Shown one piece after another: positions 7,230 through 17,302 of a stretch of DNA of 64,000 nt. The DNA is from Thermoanaerobaculia bacterium. Lineage in GTDB: Bacteria > Acidobacteriota > Thermoanaerobaculia > Multivoradales > Multivoraceae. The notes below the pieces were generated by a model, which was not told where the DNA came from, did not search any database, and saw only the letters and a program-made list of their open reading frames with translations. Made by a program: the position numbers and the translations under genes. Positions within the stretch are counted from its first letter, which is position 1, and every line of letters starts with the position of its first letter. The stretch spans positions 248,001-312,000 of the forward strand of contig JAJEHN010000009.1 in NCBI GenBank assembly GCA_022823665.1, written 5' to 3'.

Positions 7230-8359
7230 GGACGTCCGCCGAGGAGGTTCTTCTGCCACAACTCGCCAGGCGTGAAGTCCTCGTCGAGCCAGACTTGGTA
7301 ATCCTCCGAGGACAGTTTGCGGGCCTCCGTACGGCCTCCTCGCAACTCCAGGACGAAGATCTCCTCGAGATCGAAGGCATCGACGAGCAGGGGCGACTGA
7401 GTGGCGACGATGATCTGCCGCTCCTGGGAGAGGGACCTGATCATCCCGCCTACCAGGGTGACGGCCGCGGGATGAAGCCCGAGCTCCGGCTCGTCCAGGA
7501 GGAGGACGCTCGGCAGCATCTCGGCCGGCAGGCTGAGCAACGTCACCAGCGCGAAGAAGCGCAGGGAACCGTCCGACGTAAGGTGGGCGCCGAACGTCTT
7601 ATCGGTCCCCTTCGCCTTCCAGCGCAAAGCGACTCTCCCGTAGCTCTCCTCAAGCTCAAACCGGTCGAAGCCGGGCAGGATTCGGCCGATCTGCTCGCAG
7701 ATCAACTCGTATCGGTCCAGGTCTTCCCGCTCTAAGCGGAGGAGAACGGCGGCCAGATTGCCGCCGTGGGAGCGAATGTAGTCGCTGTCGTCCACCTGCC
7801 ACCGCTTCTTGAAGTTCGACTCGTCCGACGTGTCGTGGAACTGATAGACGGCGCAGTCGCGCAGCAGGTGCACGACGACGCTAGCCGTCTTCACGTTGAT
7901 CCCCGGGTGGGCGCCTGACTGGGCCGCCCTGACGAGCTCGGCCTCTTGACCACCGGTTTCGAGATACTGCCAACCAGCCTCGGTCGGCTGATCCTCCCTG
8001 CTGAAACGAAAACCCTCCTCGACGAAGAAGAGCCGACCCGGATGCGCATGGCTCAGCGCGAAGCGGTAGTCGTTGCGCCCTACATCGGTACGAATCGAGA
8101 GTTCGGCTTGCATGCGTGGCGTCGTCCGGTTGCCGCCATGCAACTGATCGTCGGCACCTCCTCGCTTCTGGACGAACTCGTCCAGCCGGCGCATCTTCAG
8201 CATCCAACTCAGCATCTCGAAGAAGCGGATGAAGTTCGACTTCCCTGCCCCGTTGGCGCCGATCATGACCGCGGCTCGCGGCAGATCGATCAACTCGACA
8301 TCGGCGAGCGAGCGGAACCCCCGAACACGTACCCGTTCGATGAAGGTCTCGCCGTTCAT
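7226..8359 (-). CDS. AAA family ATPase (RecF/SMC-like, AAA_21 type)
   Basis: 377 residues. Walker A GANGAGKS is at 34-41, an ABC-like signature SDGSLRFFAL at about 262-271, Walker B VLLLDEPELGLHP at 285-297 and a terminal ATQSPLLVDAF switch segment. The inserted middle region (about 60-240) is shorter than the coiled coil of true SMC proteins, as in the single-chain ATPases of defence systems such as OLD and PARIS AriA. Its stop overlaps the DUF4276 start by four bases, so the two are probably made as a pair. The HEPN gene ends four bases upstream of its ATG. Confidence 0.88.
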   Translation of the reverse strand: MNGETFIERVRVRGFRSLADVELIDLPRAAVMIGANGAGKSNFIRFFEMLSWMLKMRRLDEFVQKRGGADDQLHGGNRTTPRMQAELSIRTDVGRNDYRFALSHAHPGRLFFVEEGFRFSREDQPTEAGWQYLETGGQEAELVRAAQSGAHPGINVKTASVVVHLLRDCAVYQFHDTSDESNFKKRWQVDDSDYIRSHGGNLAAVLLRLEREDLDRYELICEQIGRILPGFDRFELEESYGRVALRWKAKGTDKTFGAHLTSDGSLRFFALVTLLSLPAEMLPSVLLLDEPELGLHPAAVTLVGGMIRSLSQERQIIVATQSPLLVDAFDLEEIFVLELRGGRTEARKLSSEDYQVWLDEDFTPGELWQKNLLGGRP

Positions 8360-8363
8360 CGGT

Positions 8364-8756
8364 CTACGCGTTCCGCTCCGCCCAGCGCACGACTGTCTGT
8401 GCGATCTCCACTCCCTCGCGGTAGTCCTGGTCAGTCACAGCCTGCTTCAGGGCCGGGTAGCGCGCCCCGACAGCGTAGACCGTTAGCCGCGCACAACGAC
8501 GAACCGAACTCGGAATCTCCGCGCCGCGTTCTTCCAGCATGAACAGCAGGACCGCGAGGTCATGAGTGTGCGGTGGCTCGATCCCGCGCGAGAGCATGAC
8601 CGCCTTGATCGCCTTCTCCGCGGCCTGCTGTAGTTCGAAACAGAGATCCTCCAGGTAGATGTCGGGATTCGTGGCACCAGCCAACGCCAGATTGCTGCGG
8701 GCTCGGTTCAGCCACTCACGCGGATCGTCCGGCGCAAACCGCTCAGGCGGCTTCAT
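8364..8756 (-). CDS. HEPN domain protein (putative toxin of MNT/HEPN pair)
   Basis: 130 residues of the PF05168-type HEPN family, with EWLNRARSNLALA at the N-terminus, FELQQAAEKAIKAVML in the middle and PPHTHDLAVLL after it. HEPN proteins paired with minimal nucleotidyltransferases act as RNase toxins (HepT) in many bacteria. A possible Rx5H stretch (RGIEPPH) exists but is not the canonical HepT motif, so ribonuclease activity is uncertain. The ATG at 8756 lies inside the end of the MNT gene (14-base overlap) and the ATPase gene follows after four bases. Confidence 0.85.
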   Translation of the reverse strand: MKPPERFAPDDPREWLNRARSNLALAGATNPDIYLEDLCFELQQAAEKAIKAVMLSRGIEPPHTHDLAVLLFMLEERGAEIPSSVRRCARLTVYAVGARYPALKQAVTDQDYREGVEIAQTVVRWAERNA

Positions 8757-9057
8757 ACACGATCCGCCCCTCGGCCAATGCCGGTCTGTAGACCAAGCCG
8801 AGACTGTCCCTGTAGCGCTCCAGGTCCTTGGGCGTCACGAGAACCGCGTCGACCGGGACACCCACACCGGCCAGTCGCTCGTACACTTTCGCTGCCACGT
8901 CCCAGCGATCTCCACCCTTGGCGACAACGAGCAGGTCTACATCACTGTGCGGACCTGTCTCGTCGCGAGCCGCCGAACCGAACAGGATGATCTTCTCGGG
9001 TTGGACCGCTTCCACGACGCGGCGGGTGATTTCGTCGAGCTTCTCCTGATCTACCAC
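8743..9057 (-). CDS. MNT-type minimal nucleotidyltransferase (putative antitoxin)
   Basis: 104 residues of the pol-beta nucleotidyltransferase superfamily. The motif GS-x10-DxD is intact (FGSAARDETG then HSDVDLLVV), with a downstream catalytic-type Asp (VPVDAVLV). In MntA/HepT systems the nucleotidyltransferase neutralises the HEPN partner by AMPylation. The GTG start at 9057 has a good site, GGAGGAGGT, eight bases upstream. It is the first gene of the five-gene cluster running down to 5360. Confidence 0.85.
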   Translation of the reverse strand: MVDQEKLDEITRRVVEAVQPEKIILFGSAARDETGPHSDVDLLVVAKGGDRWDVAAKVYERLAGVGVPVDAVLVTPKDLERYRDSLGLVYRPALAEGRIVYEAA

Positions 9058-9154
9058 CTAGGCGACCTCCTCCACGAAGCCTACCGCTTCTGGAGCACGG
9101 CCTGACCGCAACCCTCGAACAGAGGACCCAACCGGCAAGCGACTCGAAGCCGAC

Positions 9155-10183
9155 TCAGACTCGACGGAGCAGATCTGCGACCACGTCCTCTGTCGTAGCG
9201 CCGCCCCCACAGTCAGGGGTTCGAGGACCGGCTTCGCCGTGCTCGGCGAGAGCCTCCTCGACCCGTCCGGCTTCCTCGGCCAGACCGACTCGCTCCAGGA
9301 GCAGCGCGGCCGCCGAAATGGCAGCGATCGGGTTGGCGATTCCCCGTCCGGCGATGTCCGGGGCACTGCCGTGTACCGGCTCGGCAAGGCAGAAGCGCTC
9401 GCCGCAGTTGGCGGAGCCGACGACTCCGAGTCCGCCGACCAGGGCGGCGCCGGCATCGCTCAGGATGTCGCCGTAGAGGTTGGGCGCGACGATCACGTCG
9501 TAGCGCCCCGGCTCGAGGATCACCCGGTAGGCCATCGAGTCGACGAGCTGTTCCTCGACTTCGATCTCCGGGAAGCCAGCCGCGACGTCGAGCGCGGTTT
9601 CGCGGAAGAGACCGTCGCTGACGCGGAGGACGTTCGCCTTGTGGACGACGGTGAGCAGGGGCGGCCGAGCGCGCGATGCGCCACGCGACTGCGCCAGCTC
9701 GCAGGCGAAGCGCGCGATCCGCTCCGTCGCCCGACGGCTGATCACCCGCTCGGCGACGGCCACCTCGCCTTCGCGTTCCCAGCGTTCGCGGCCGGCGTAG
9801 AGGCCTTCCGTGTTCTCTCGGACGACGACGGCGTCGACGGCGCCGCCGCGGAGCGGGCGCACGTTCGCAAAGAGGTCCAACCGCTGACGCAGTTCGACGA
9901 TCGGACTTCGGTACCCGTCCACCGCATGGCTCGGCGACGAAACGGCGCCGAACAGTGCTCCGGCGCAGCCCTCCAGTACCTCGACCGTCGTCTCGGGCAG
10001 GGCACTGCCGGTGCGCTCGAAGGTCCGCCAGCCCATCTCGGCCTCGACCCATTCAACCCGCTCCCCGCACACGGCATCCACGACCCGCACCGCGGCATCC
10101 ACGACCTCGGGCCCGATGCCGTCGCCGCCGATCCGGGCGAGGCGGACCGGCGCCGCGGCCGAGTCGTCGTAGCTTGGCCTCAC
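9155..10183 (-). CDS. Homoisocitrate dehydrogenase / 3-isopropylmalate dehydrogenase family
   Basis: 342 residues of the beta-decarboxylating dehydrogenase family. [10 protein letters not shown] (N-terminus), [28 protein letters not shown] and [19 protein letters not shown] cover the substrate, NAD and Mg sites. RENTEGLY resembles homoisocitrate and isocitrate dehydrogenases more than the RELTGGIYFG of LeuB. Together with the homocitrate synthase and homoaconitase genes it should convert homoisocitrate to 2-oxoadipate. The GTG start lies seven bases after the small homoaconitase subunit. LeuB remains possible. Confidence 0.85.
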   Translation of the reverse strand: MRPSYDDSAAAPVRLARIGGDGIGPEVVDAAVRVVDAVCGERVEWVEAEMGWRTFERTGSALPETTVEVLEGCAGALFGAVSSPSHAVDGYRSPIVELRQRLDLFANVRPLRGGAVDAVVVRENTEGLYAGRERWEREGEVAVAERVISRRATERIARFACELAQSRGASRARPPLLTVVHKANVLRVSDGLFRETALDVAAGFPEIEVEEQLVDSMAYRVILEPGRYDVIVAPNLYGDILSDAGAALVGGLGVVGSANCGERFCLAEPVHGSAPDIAGRGIANPIAAISAAALLLERVGLAEEAGRVEEALAEHGEAGPRTPDCGGGATTEDVVADLLRRV

Positions 10184-10190
10184 GGCGCGC

Positions 10191-10709
10191 CTAGCCCGTC
10201 GCCAGGCGTCGCTTCGTCTGCTCGATCAGGCCGCCGGCCGCGATCATCGACCGCACGGCCGGGCTGAACGGCGAGAACCCGAAAACGGCCTCGCCGCGGC
10301 GGATCGCCGACGCCTCGAGATCGACCTCCACCTCCCCGCCTTCCTCCAGAGCGTCGACCGCCTCCGGACAGACGATCGCGAGCAGGCCGTTGTTCAGGGC
10401 ATTCCGGTAGAAGATGCGCCCGAAGCTCCGCGCGACGACCGCGCCGACGCCGGCGTAGCGCAGGCAGACCGCGGCCTGCTCGCGGCTCGAACCGCAGCCC
10501 CAGTTCCAGCCCGCGACGATGACGTCGCCCGGCCGGACCCGTTCCACGAACGTCGGATCGAGGTCCTCCAACGCGTGGGGAGCGACCTCCTCCGGCCGGC
10601 TCTTCGTGTACGTGTAGCGGCCGGGAAAGATGACGTCCGTGTTCACGTGGTCGCCGTAACGGAAGACCCGGCCACGAAATGGTCGAGCGACATCGACCGG
10701 ACCGGTCAC
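10191..10709 (-). CDS. Homoaconitase small subunit (LeuD/LysU-like)
   Basis: 172 residues, a swivel domain of the aconitase superfamily. [16 protein letters not shown] is the N-terminal signature and [11 protein letters not shown] the substrate-loop motif. The start is GTG 10709, which overlaps the large-subunit stop as GTGA and has a strong GGAGGTGA site five bases upstream. The longer open frame to 11528 is shadow of the large subunit. It forms the heterodimer that isomerises homocitrate to homoisocitrate. Confidence 0.88.
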   Translation of the reverse strand: MTGPVDVARPFRGRVFRYGDHVNTDVIFPGRYTYTKSRPEEVAPHALEDLDPTFVERVRPGDVIVAGWNWGCGSSREQAAVCLRYAGVGAVVARSFGRIFYRNALNNGLLAIVCPEAVDALEEGGEVEVDLEASAIRRGEAVFGFSPFSPAVRSMIAAGGLIEQTKRRLATG

Positions 10710-12057
10710 TCCGTCACCTCCCGTGGATGGACGATCCGGCCGGCCACCGCGCTCGCCGCCACGACGGCCGGCGAGGCGAGGTAGACCTCCGAGCCCCGGT
10801 CTCCCATCCGGCCCTGGAAATTCCGGTTCGCGCTGGAGATGCAGACCTCGCCCGGCGCCAGAACGCCGAGGTGGTTCCCCATGCAGGGGCCGCAGCCGGG
10901 CGTGCCGAAGACGGCGCCGGCCGCCGCGAGATCCGCGACCCAGCCGCGAGACAGCGCTTCGCTCCAGACCTCGCTCGAGGCGGGCACGATGACCATCCGC
11001 GTGCCCGGCGCCGTACGCCGACCCGCCATCACCCGGTGGACCGCGCCGAGATCCTCGATCCGGCCGTTCGTGCAGGTGCCGATGAACGCCTGGTCGACCC
11101 GCACCGAGTCGAGTTCGCCGACGCCGACCGTGTCGTCGACCTGATGCGGGCGCGCTACACGGGGCTCGACGCGGCTCAGATCCAGTCTGTGCCCGGCCGC
11201 GTACTCGGCGCCGGGATCCGGGTGCAGCGCCCCTTCCTCGAGTCGCGCCGCCACCTCCGCCGCGGCCTCGCCGGGCTCTGCTCCCCGACCCGCGCGACGC
11301 CCGGGACGCGCCAGCAACCGCTCCGCCAGGTACCGGAAGACGTCGTCGTCCGGCGGCATGTACGCGTTCTTCGCCCCCATCTCCGCCATCATGTTGACCA
11401 GGGCCGCGCGCGAATCGAGGCTCAGCCCCTCGATTCCGGGACCCGCGAACTCGACGCTCCGGTAGAGCGCCCCGTCCGCGCCCAGTTCGCCGATCAGGGT
11501 CAAGGCCACGTCCTTCGTCGTCACCCACTCGCCCAGCACGCCTTCCAGCCGGATCCGGATCGATTCAGGCACCCGCAACCAGAGTTCGCCGGTGGCCCAG
11601 ATCACCGCCATCTCGCTGCGGCCCACACCGGCGCCGAACGCGCCCAGCCAGCCGAAGTGCGGCGTATGGGAATCGGAACCCAGGATCACGTCGCCCGGCA
11701 GCACGACCGCCTCCTCGCTCAGCACCTGGTGGCAGATGCCGCGACCGACCTCGAAGAAGTGGGCAACGCCCTGCTCGGCAACGAAGGCTCGGACTTCAGC
11801 ATGGTTCCGGGCGTGACGGACCGTCGGCGCCGGCACGGCGTGGTCGAGAGTGACCGCCATCCGCTCCGGGATGGAAACCCGCTCCTGGCCGAACTGCCGC
11901 CAGATCTCCGCGATCGGCGCCGTGTTGTCGTGGCTGAGCACGATGTCCGGCCGCGCGTCGACGATCTGACCGACAGCGACCGCCTCCTCGCCGGCGGCAC
12001 GGGCCAGTGCCTTCTGCGCGAAGTTCCGGGCCGTGTCGGCCGGCCGACCGTGTTCTG

Positions 12058-12061
<4 letters not shown>
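10706..12061 (-). CDS. Homoaconitase large subunit (LeuC/LysT-like)
   Basis: 451 residues with all three iron-sulfur cysteines: C330 (IGTCTNGR) and C390/C393 (TPGCGPCMG). [10 protein letters not shown] (128-137) is the conserved active-site loop. The 4Fe-4S cluster binds the substrate during dehydration and rehydration. Split large and small subunits are the bacterial and archaeal LeuCD/LysTU form. Assignment to homoaconitase rather than isopropylmalate isomerase rests on the adjacent homocitrate synthase. The GTG start overlaps the synthase stop by four bases. Confidence 0.87.
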
Positions 12062-13218
<1,157 letters not shown>

Positions 13219-13279
13219 GGGGAGTTCCTCAGGTACAGAAAAGCCGGCGCATCCCTGAACTGGATGGCCGGCCGGCAGG

Positions 13280-14119
13280 CTAGATCAGCTCCTGAAGCTC
13301 CTCGAACGCACGCCGCGCCGTCGCGATATGAGCGTCGGCATCCGCGCCGAGCCCACCGCCCAGCGTGCGCAGGCAGAGATGGGTCAGCCCCTTCTCCCGC
13401 CATCCGCGGACGCGGTCCTGCCACTCGTGCTCACGCGGCCCTACGACGGCGACTCCCGCCTCCGTGCCGATGACCGCCGGGTCGCGGCCCGCGGCCCGGG
13501 CAGCGGCGGCAATGTCGGACGAGAGTTCGTCGAAGTCCTCCGGCGAACACAGGACAAACCAGCCGTCCGCCTGCCGGCCGATCCTCCGGCGAATGCGCGG
13601 CACCGGCAAACCCCGCGCGCCGATCCAGATCGGAATCGGACGAGACGGCAGGGGATCGATGCCCGTTCCCTGGACGAGGTCCCAGCGGCCCTCGAAGTCG
13701 ACCTCCGGCTCCGTCCAGAGGCGCCGCAACAGTTCGAGCTGTTCCTCGCAGCGGGCGCCCCGCGTGCCGAAGTCCTGACCCAGCGCCCGGTACTCCGCCT
13801 CGCTGCCGCCGACGCCGACGCCGAGACGCACACCGCCTCCCGACAGCCGTTCGAGTGTGGCCAGTTGCTTCGCCAGCAGCACCGTCTGACGCGACGGCGT
13901 GACGATGACCGAAGGTACGAGCTCGATGTTCTCTACCATCGCGGCGACGTAAGCCAGCAGCACGAGGGGCTCGTGGAGGTGCCCGCTCTTCGGTCGTGCG
14001 ACCAGATCCGGTACGCGCAGGTGCGTGTAGCCGAGCTCGTCGGCAGCCTGCGCGAAGGCCCTGACCGCACCGAGATCGTCCTTCAGCTCGCGAACGGGTA
14101 GCGAAATGCCGACTCTCAT
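13280..14119 (-). CDS. LLM-class (luciferase-like) oxidoreductase, probably F420-dependent
   Basis: 279 residues with a TIM-barrel luciferase-like pattern: MRVGISLPV at the start, [12 protein letters not shown], the [21 protein letters not shown] segment and [21 protein letters not shown]. Many relatives use coenzyme F420 or FMN; which applies here cannot be told from the sequence. ATG start with AGGAG seven bases upstream. It is divergent from the thioesterase gene and separated from the lysine-route operon by about 60 bases, so co-transcription with that operon is possible. Confidence 0.82.
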   Translation of the reverse strand: MRVGISLPVRELKDDLGAVRAFAQAADELGYTHLRVPDLVARPKSGHLHEPLVLLAYVAAMVENIELVPSVIVTPSRQTVLLAKQLATLERLSGGGVRLGVGVGGSEAEYRALGQDFGTRGARCEEQLELLRRLWTEPEVDFEGRWDLVQGTGIDPLPSRPIPIWIGARGLPVPRIRRRIGRQADGWFVLCSPEDFDELSSDIAAAARAAGRDPAVIGTEAGVAVVGPREHEWQDRVRGWREKGLTHLCLRTLGGGLGADADAHIATARRAFEELQELI

Positions 14120-14200
14120 GAGTGAACTCCTGCTGGTTCAGGCGCGACCGGCGACGGATCGTAGCAAGGACATAGACTCCGGCACCGCTGGTTCGTACGA

Positions 14201-14695
14201 ATGACCGACGCACAGCAGATCTGGACCGGCACGGTCCTGCCGGAGTGGATCGACCACAACGGTCACATGAACGCCGGCTACTACCTGGTCGTGTTCGACG
14301 ACGCGACGGGGCCCTGGACGGCATTCCTGGGCATCGACCGGACCTACCGCAGGTCGCACCGGCGCTCCACGTTCTCGATCGACAGCCATCTCACCTGGCT
14401 CAGGGAGCTGCCGGAAGGCGCGCCGATCACGGTCGAAGCGGAACTCCTGGGCTTCGACGACAAGAAGTACCACACCTTCATGCGCATGCTGCACGCCGAG
14501 GACGGCTACGTCGCCGCGACGCACGAGCTGCTGAGCATCCATATCGACCTCGATACGCGGCGCAGCACGCCCTTCCCGCCCGAGATCCACGAGCGGATGA
14601 ACGAAGTCCTCTCGAAGCAGCGCGCGATCGCCGAACCCGGCGAGGTCGGACGCGTCATCCGCACCAAGCCGTGGCCGCCGGACGCGGCGCCCTGA
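14201..14695 (+). CDS. Hot-dog fold acyl-CoA thioesterase family protein
   Basis: 164 residues. WIDHNGHMNAGYYLVVFDDA is the hot-dog helix motif, with D and N-x-H positions usual for 4HBT-type thioesterases. HLTWLRELPEGAPITVEAELLGFDDKK follows as the central sheet. The closest idea is the betainyl-CoA or carnitine-type thioesterase branch, but the substrate cannot be assigned. Divergent from the luciferase-like gene with 81 bases between. Confidence 0.82.
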   Translation: MTDAQQIWTGTVLPEWIDHNGHMNAGYYLVVFDDATGPWTAFLGIDRTYRRSHRRSTFSIDSHLTWLRELPEGAPITVEAELLGFDDKKYHTFMRMLHAEDGYVAATHELLSIHIDLDTRRSTPFPPEIHERMNEVLSKQRAIAEPGEVGRVIRTKPWPPDAAP

Positions 14696-14759
14696 ATCGG
14701 CGCACCCGCGGGCTGCCTCAAGCCAGGCAACGTGCCCAGGGGGCCTGTGCTCAGCTACC

Positions 14760-15872
14760 ATGCCCGCCATGACGACCCACGACGACTCCAGCGACTCCGA
14801 CGCACCGATGACCCGCCGTACCCTGATCGCCGGCTCGGCCGCCGGCGCCGCCGCCCTCGCCGCGAACTCCGGCGCCGCCGAGGCGGCTGAGCACGACAGT
14901 CCGGCCTGGCCCGAGCCGAACTACGTCCGCACCAACGGCGGCCTCCGGATGGCCGTGTACGAGGCCGGGACCGAGGGCGTACCCGTCGTGCTGAGCCACG
15001 GCTTCCCGGAGCTGGCCTACTCCTGGCGCCACCAGTTGCCGGCGCTTTCCGAGGCCGGATTCCGCGTGCTGGCGCCTGACCAGCGCGGCTACGGCAACAC
15101 CCAGAGGCCGCTTCCGATCGAGGCCTACAACATGGCCGAACTCTGCGCCGACCTGGTCGGGCTGCTCGACGCCCGCGGTGTCGAGAAGGCCGTCTTCGTC
15201 GGCCACGACTGGGGTGGGGGCGTGGTGTGGGCCATGCCCCGGCTGCACCCGGACCGCGTGCTCGGCGTAGTCGGCGTCAACACCCCGACAGGCCCGCAAC
15301 CGCCTTCGCCGCCGATCGAACTCCTCCGCCGGATGCGTGGCGAGGACAACTACGTCGTCGCGTTCCAGGAGCCCTGGAAGGCCGAGGAGGTGCTGGAAGC
15401 GGACGTCGAGAAGACCTTCCGCACCTTCATGCGGCGCGGCTCGTGGGACGCGGAGGAGTTCAACAAGCTCCCCGCCGACGCTCCGGAACGGAAGTTCCAG
15501 TTGCTCGAGATCATCAAGCACGGTTCACCCGATGCGCTGCGGGGCGAGCTGCTGCTGACCGACGCGGAACTGGCCCACTTCGTGACCACGTACCAGCGCA
15601 CGGGCTTCACCGGTGGCGTCAACTGGTACCGGAACATCGACCGCAACTGGGAGTTGATGAAGGGCGTCGACCAGAAGATCGACCAGCCCTGCCTCTACAT
15701 CGGCGCCGAGAACGACGTCGTGCTGCCGCCCTCCTCCGCCGACGGCATCGAGGTCCTGGTACCGAACATCGACAAGCACACGATCAGGGACTGCGGCCAC
15801 TGGACCCAGCAGGAGCAGCCCGAGGAGTTCAACCGGGTCCTGATCGACTGGTTGAAGGCGACGTTCGCCTAG
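14760..15872 (+). CDS. Tat-exported alpha/beta hydrolase (epoxide hydrolase-like)
   Basis: 370 residues. The N-terminus carries a twin-arginine signal (MTRRTLIAGSAAGAAALAA), so it is likely exported folded. The core shows HGFPELAYSWRHQ (oxyanion HGxP), nucleophile Asp in GHDWGGGVVW, acid Asp in AENDVVLPP and catalytic His in DCGHWTQQEQPEEF. Tyrosines in the cap (TYQRTGF, VNWYRN) fit an epoxide hydrolase, which opens epoxides through an ester intermediate. ATG at 14760 or 14769. Confidence 0.88.
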   Translation: MPAMTTHDDSSDSDAPMTRRTLIAGSAAGAAALAANSGAAEAAEHDSPAWPEPNYVRTNGGLRMAVYEAGTEGVPVVLSHGFPELAYSWRHQLPALSEAGFRVLAPDQRGYGNTQRPLPIEAYNMAELCADLVGLLDARGVEKAVFVGHDWGGGVVWAMPRLHPDRVLGVVGVNTPTGPQPPSPPIELLRRMRGEDNYVVAFQEPWKAEEVLEADVEKTFRTFMRRGSWDAEEFNKLPADAPERKFQLLEIIKHGSPDALRGELLLTDAELAHFVTTYQRTGFTGGVNWYRNIDRNWELMKGVDQKIDQPCLYIGAENDVVLPPSSADGIEVLVPNIDKHTIRDCGHWTQQEQPEEFNRVLIDWLKATFA

Positions 15873-15886
15873 AGCCTCGCAGCGCA

Positions 15887-16492
15887 ATGAGTATCGGCGA
15901 CATCCGTCGAAGGCTGGCTGCACACGAACCGGCCATCCTCCCGCCGACCGCGTTCGAGGCCAGCGTGGCGATGGTGCTGCGCCCGTCGACAGCCGGACCG
16001 GAAGCACTGTTCATCGAGCGGTCGAAGAAGCCGCAGGACCCCTGGTCCGGGCAGATGGCCTTCCCCGGCGGCCGGCACGACGAAACGGACCGCGACCTGA
16101 GGCACACCGCCGAGCGCGAGACGGTCGAGGAAGTGGGCCTGTCGCTTGAAGGCGCCCGTCTGATCGGGCGGCTCGACGACCAGAGCGGACAGCGGGCCGG
16201 CCAGGGCCGGCAACTGCGGATCGCGGCGTTCGTCTACGAAGTCGGGGACGGAACCGGTGACGACCTGGTCCTCAACTACGAGGTCGCCGAGACGCTCTGG
16301 GTGCCGCTGGCCTGGTTCGAGGACCCGGAGCGTGTCATCGACTACCGCCATCCGCCCTATCCCGAAGTCAGCTTTCCCGGCGTCGTGGTCGGCGACCCGA
16401 AACGGCACATCGTCTGGGGCCTCACGTTCCGCTTCCTGGTCGCCTTCTTCGAGATCCTGCAGCGGCCGTTCGCCGCGAACGGCGGACGGTAG
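15887..16492 (+). CDS. NUDIX hydrolase, CoA pyrophosphatase (NudL) type
   Basis: 201 residues. SGQMAFPGGRHDETD precedes the Nudix box, and RETVEEVGLSLEG supplies the REx2EExG core that binds Mg. The KKPQDPWSGQMAFPGG stretch resembles the CoA-specific Nudix signature, so it probably cleaves CoA to phosphopantetheine and 3',5'-ADP. The start ATG 15887 is 15 bases after the epoxide hydrolase gene. Longer upstream open sequence is shadow of that gene. Confidence 0.85.
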   Translation: MSIGDIRRRLAAHEPAILPPTAFEASVAMVLRPSTAGPEALFIERSKKPQDPWSGQMAFPGGRHDETDRDLRHTAERETVEEVGLSLEGARLIGRLDDQSGQRAGQGRQLRIAAFVYEVGDGTGDDLVLNYEVAETLWVPLAWFEDPERVIDYRHPPYPEVSFPGVVVGDPKRHIVWGLTFRFLVAFFEILQRPFAANGGR

Positions 16493-16495
16493 CGC

Positions 16496-17302
16496 TCACT
16501 CGACGAGTTCCAGATACTCCCGCATAGACCAGCCCCGCTCTCCTGCCGGCAGTTCGATGCGGACCCATTCCGGACGTTCCTCGATCACGCGCACCTCCGT
16601 GCCGGCGTGGAGCTGGAACCGGACGATCGAACCCTCGCCGGCTGCGGCGTGGAGGTCGATCTCCTGCGGCAGCACGACAGCGACCGGGGAGCTGAAGGCG
16701 GCGTGGGCCACGAGCGAACCGGCCAGCGCGAGACCGACCCCGAGCAGGCAGACCGCGGACCAGCGAAGCACCTCCGATGCCGGCCGGTAGAGCCGAAGCG
16801 CAAGCACGATCCAGAAGCCGAGACCGACCAGCACCGCGCTCCTCAGCACTTCGACCGGGGCCAGACTGTAGTGCCAGAAGAGAACGGTGCGAAGGAGCAC
16901 GGGCGGCTCGGGCGGCGCGATCTCATCGCGCGCGCTCCGGCGAGCGAAGGTCAGGTTCGCGCTGGCGTCCTCGTCCCGCGGCAGGAGCCTCAGCGAACGG
17001 CGGTAGGAAGCGATGGACCGGCCCAGTTCGCCGGCGCGCAGGTAGGCGTTTCCCAGGTTGTAGTGCAGGTGACCGTTGTCGACCCCCATCTCGCGCATCT
17101 CCCCGTAGAGGGCGACGGCTCGACCGAAGTCGCCCGCCTCGTACGCCGCGTTGCCATTGACCCAGAGCTCGGCCGGTTCCGGGGCCGCCGGGTCTCCCTC
17201 GGCCGGCAGGGTTTCGGTGACCACGGGCAGTTCCTCGTCCTGTGTGGACCCCGGGATTGCCGCGGCGGCGCCGAGCAGGGCGAGAATCGCGACTCTTCTC
17301 AT
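16496..17302 (-). CDS. batE: BatE-like TPR/SH3 membrane protein
   Basis: 268 residues from ATG 17302, which overlaps the BatD stop as ATGA. Signal peptide MRRVAILALLGAAAAIPG, TPR-like helices (NGNAAYEAGDFGRAVALY and YNLGNAYLRAGELGRSIASY, about 50-120), two membrane segments (VLVGLGFWIVLAL and VCLLGVGLALAGSLVAHA) and a C-terminal SH3-like domain (GTEVRVIEERPEWVRIEL, GERGWSMREYL). This is the layout of BatE. It is last in the eight-gene Bat operon and convergent with the NUDIX gene. Confidence 0.85.
   Translation of the reverse strand: MRRVAILALLGAAAAIPGSTQDEELPVVTETLPAEGDPAAPEPAELWVNGNAAYEAGDFGRAVALYGEMREMGVDNGHLHYNLGNAYLRAGELGRSIASYRRSLRLLPRDEDASANLTFARRSARDEIAPPEPPVLLRTVLFWHYSLAPVEVLRSAVLVGLGFWIVLALRLYRPASEVLRWSAVCLLGVGLALAGSLVAHAAFSSPVAVVLPQEIDLHAAAGEGSIVRFQLHAGTEVRVIEERPEWVRIELPAGERGWSMREYLELVE

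Noticed and set aside
9058..9154. Possible tRNA or small RNA between the defence-like cluster and the lysine-route operon
   Set aside because: No cloverleaf, no T-loop consensus and no terminator hairpin could be found in these 97 bases.
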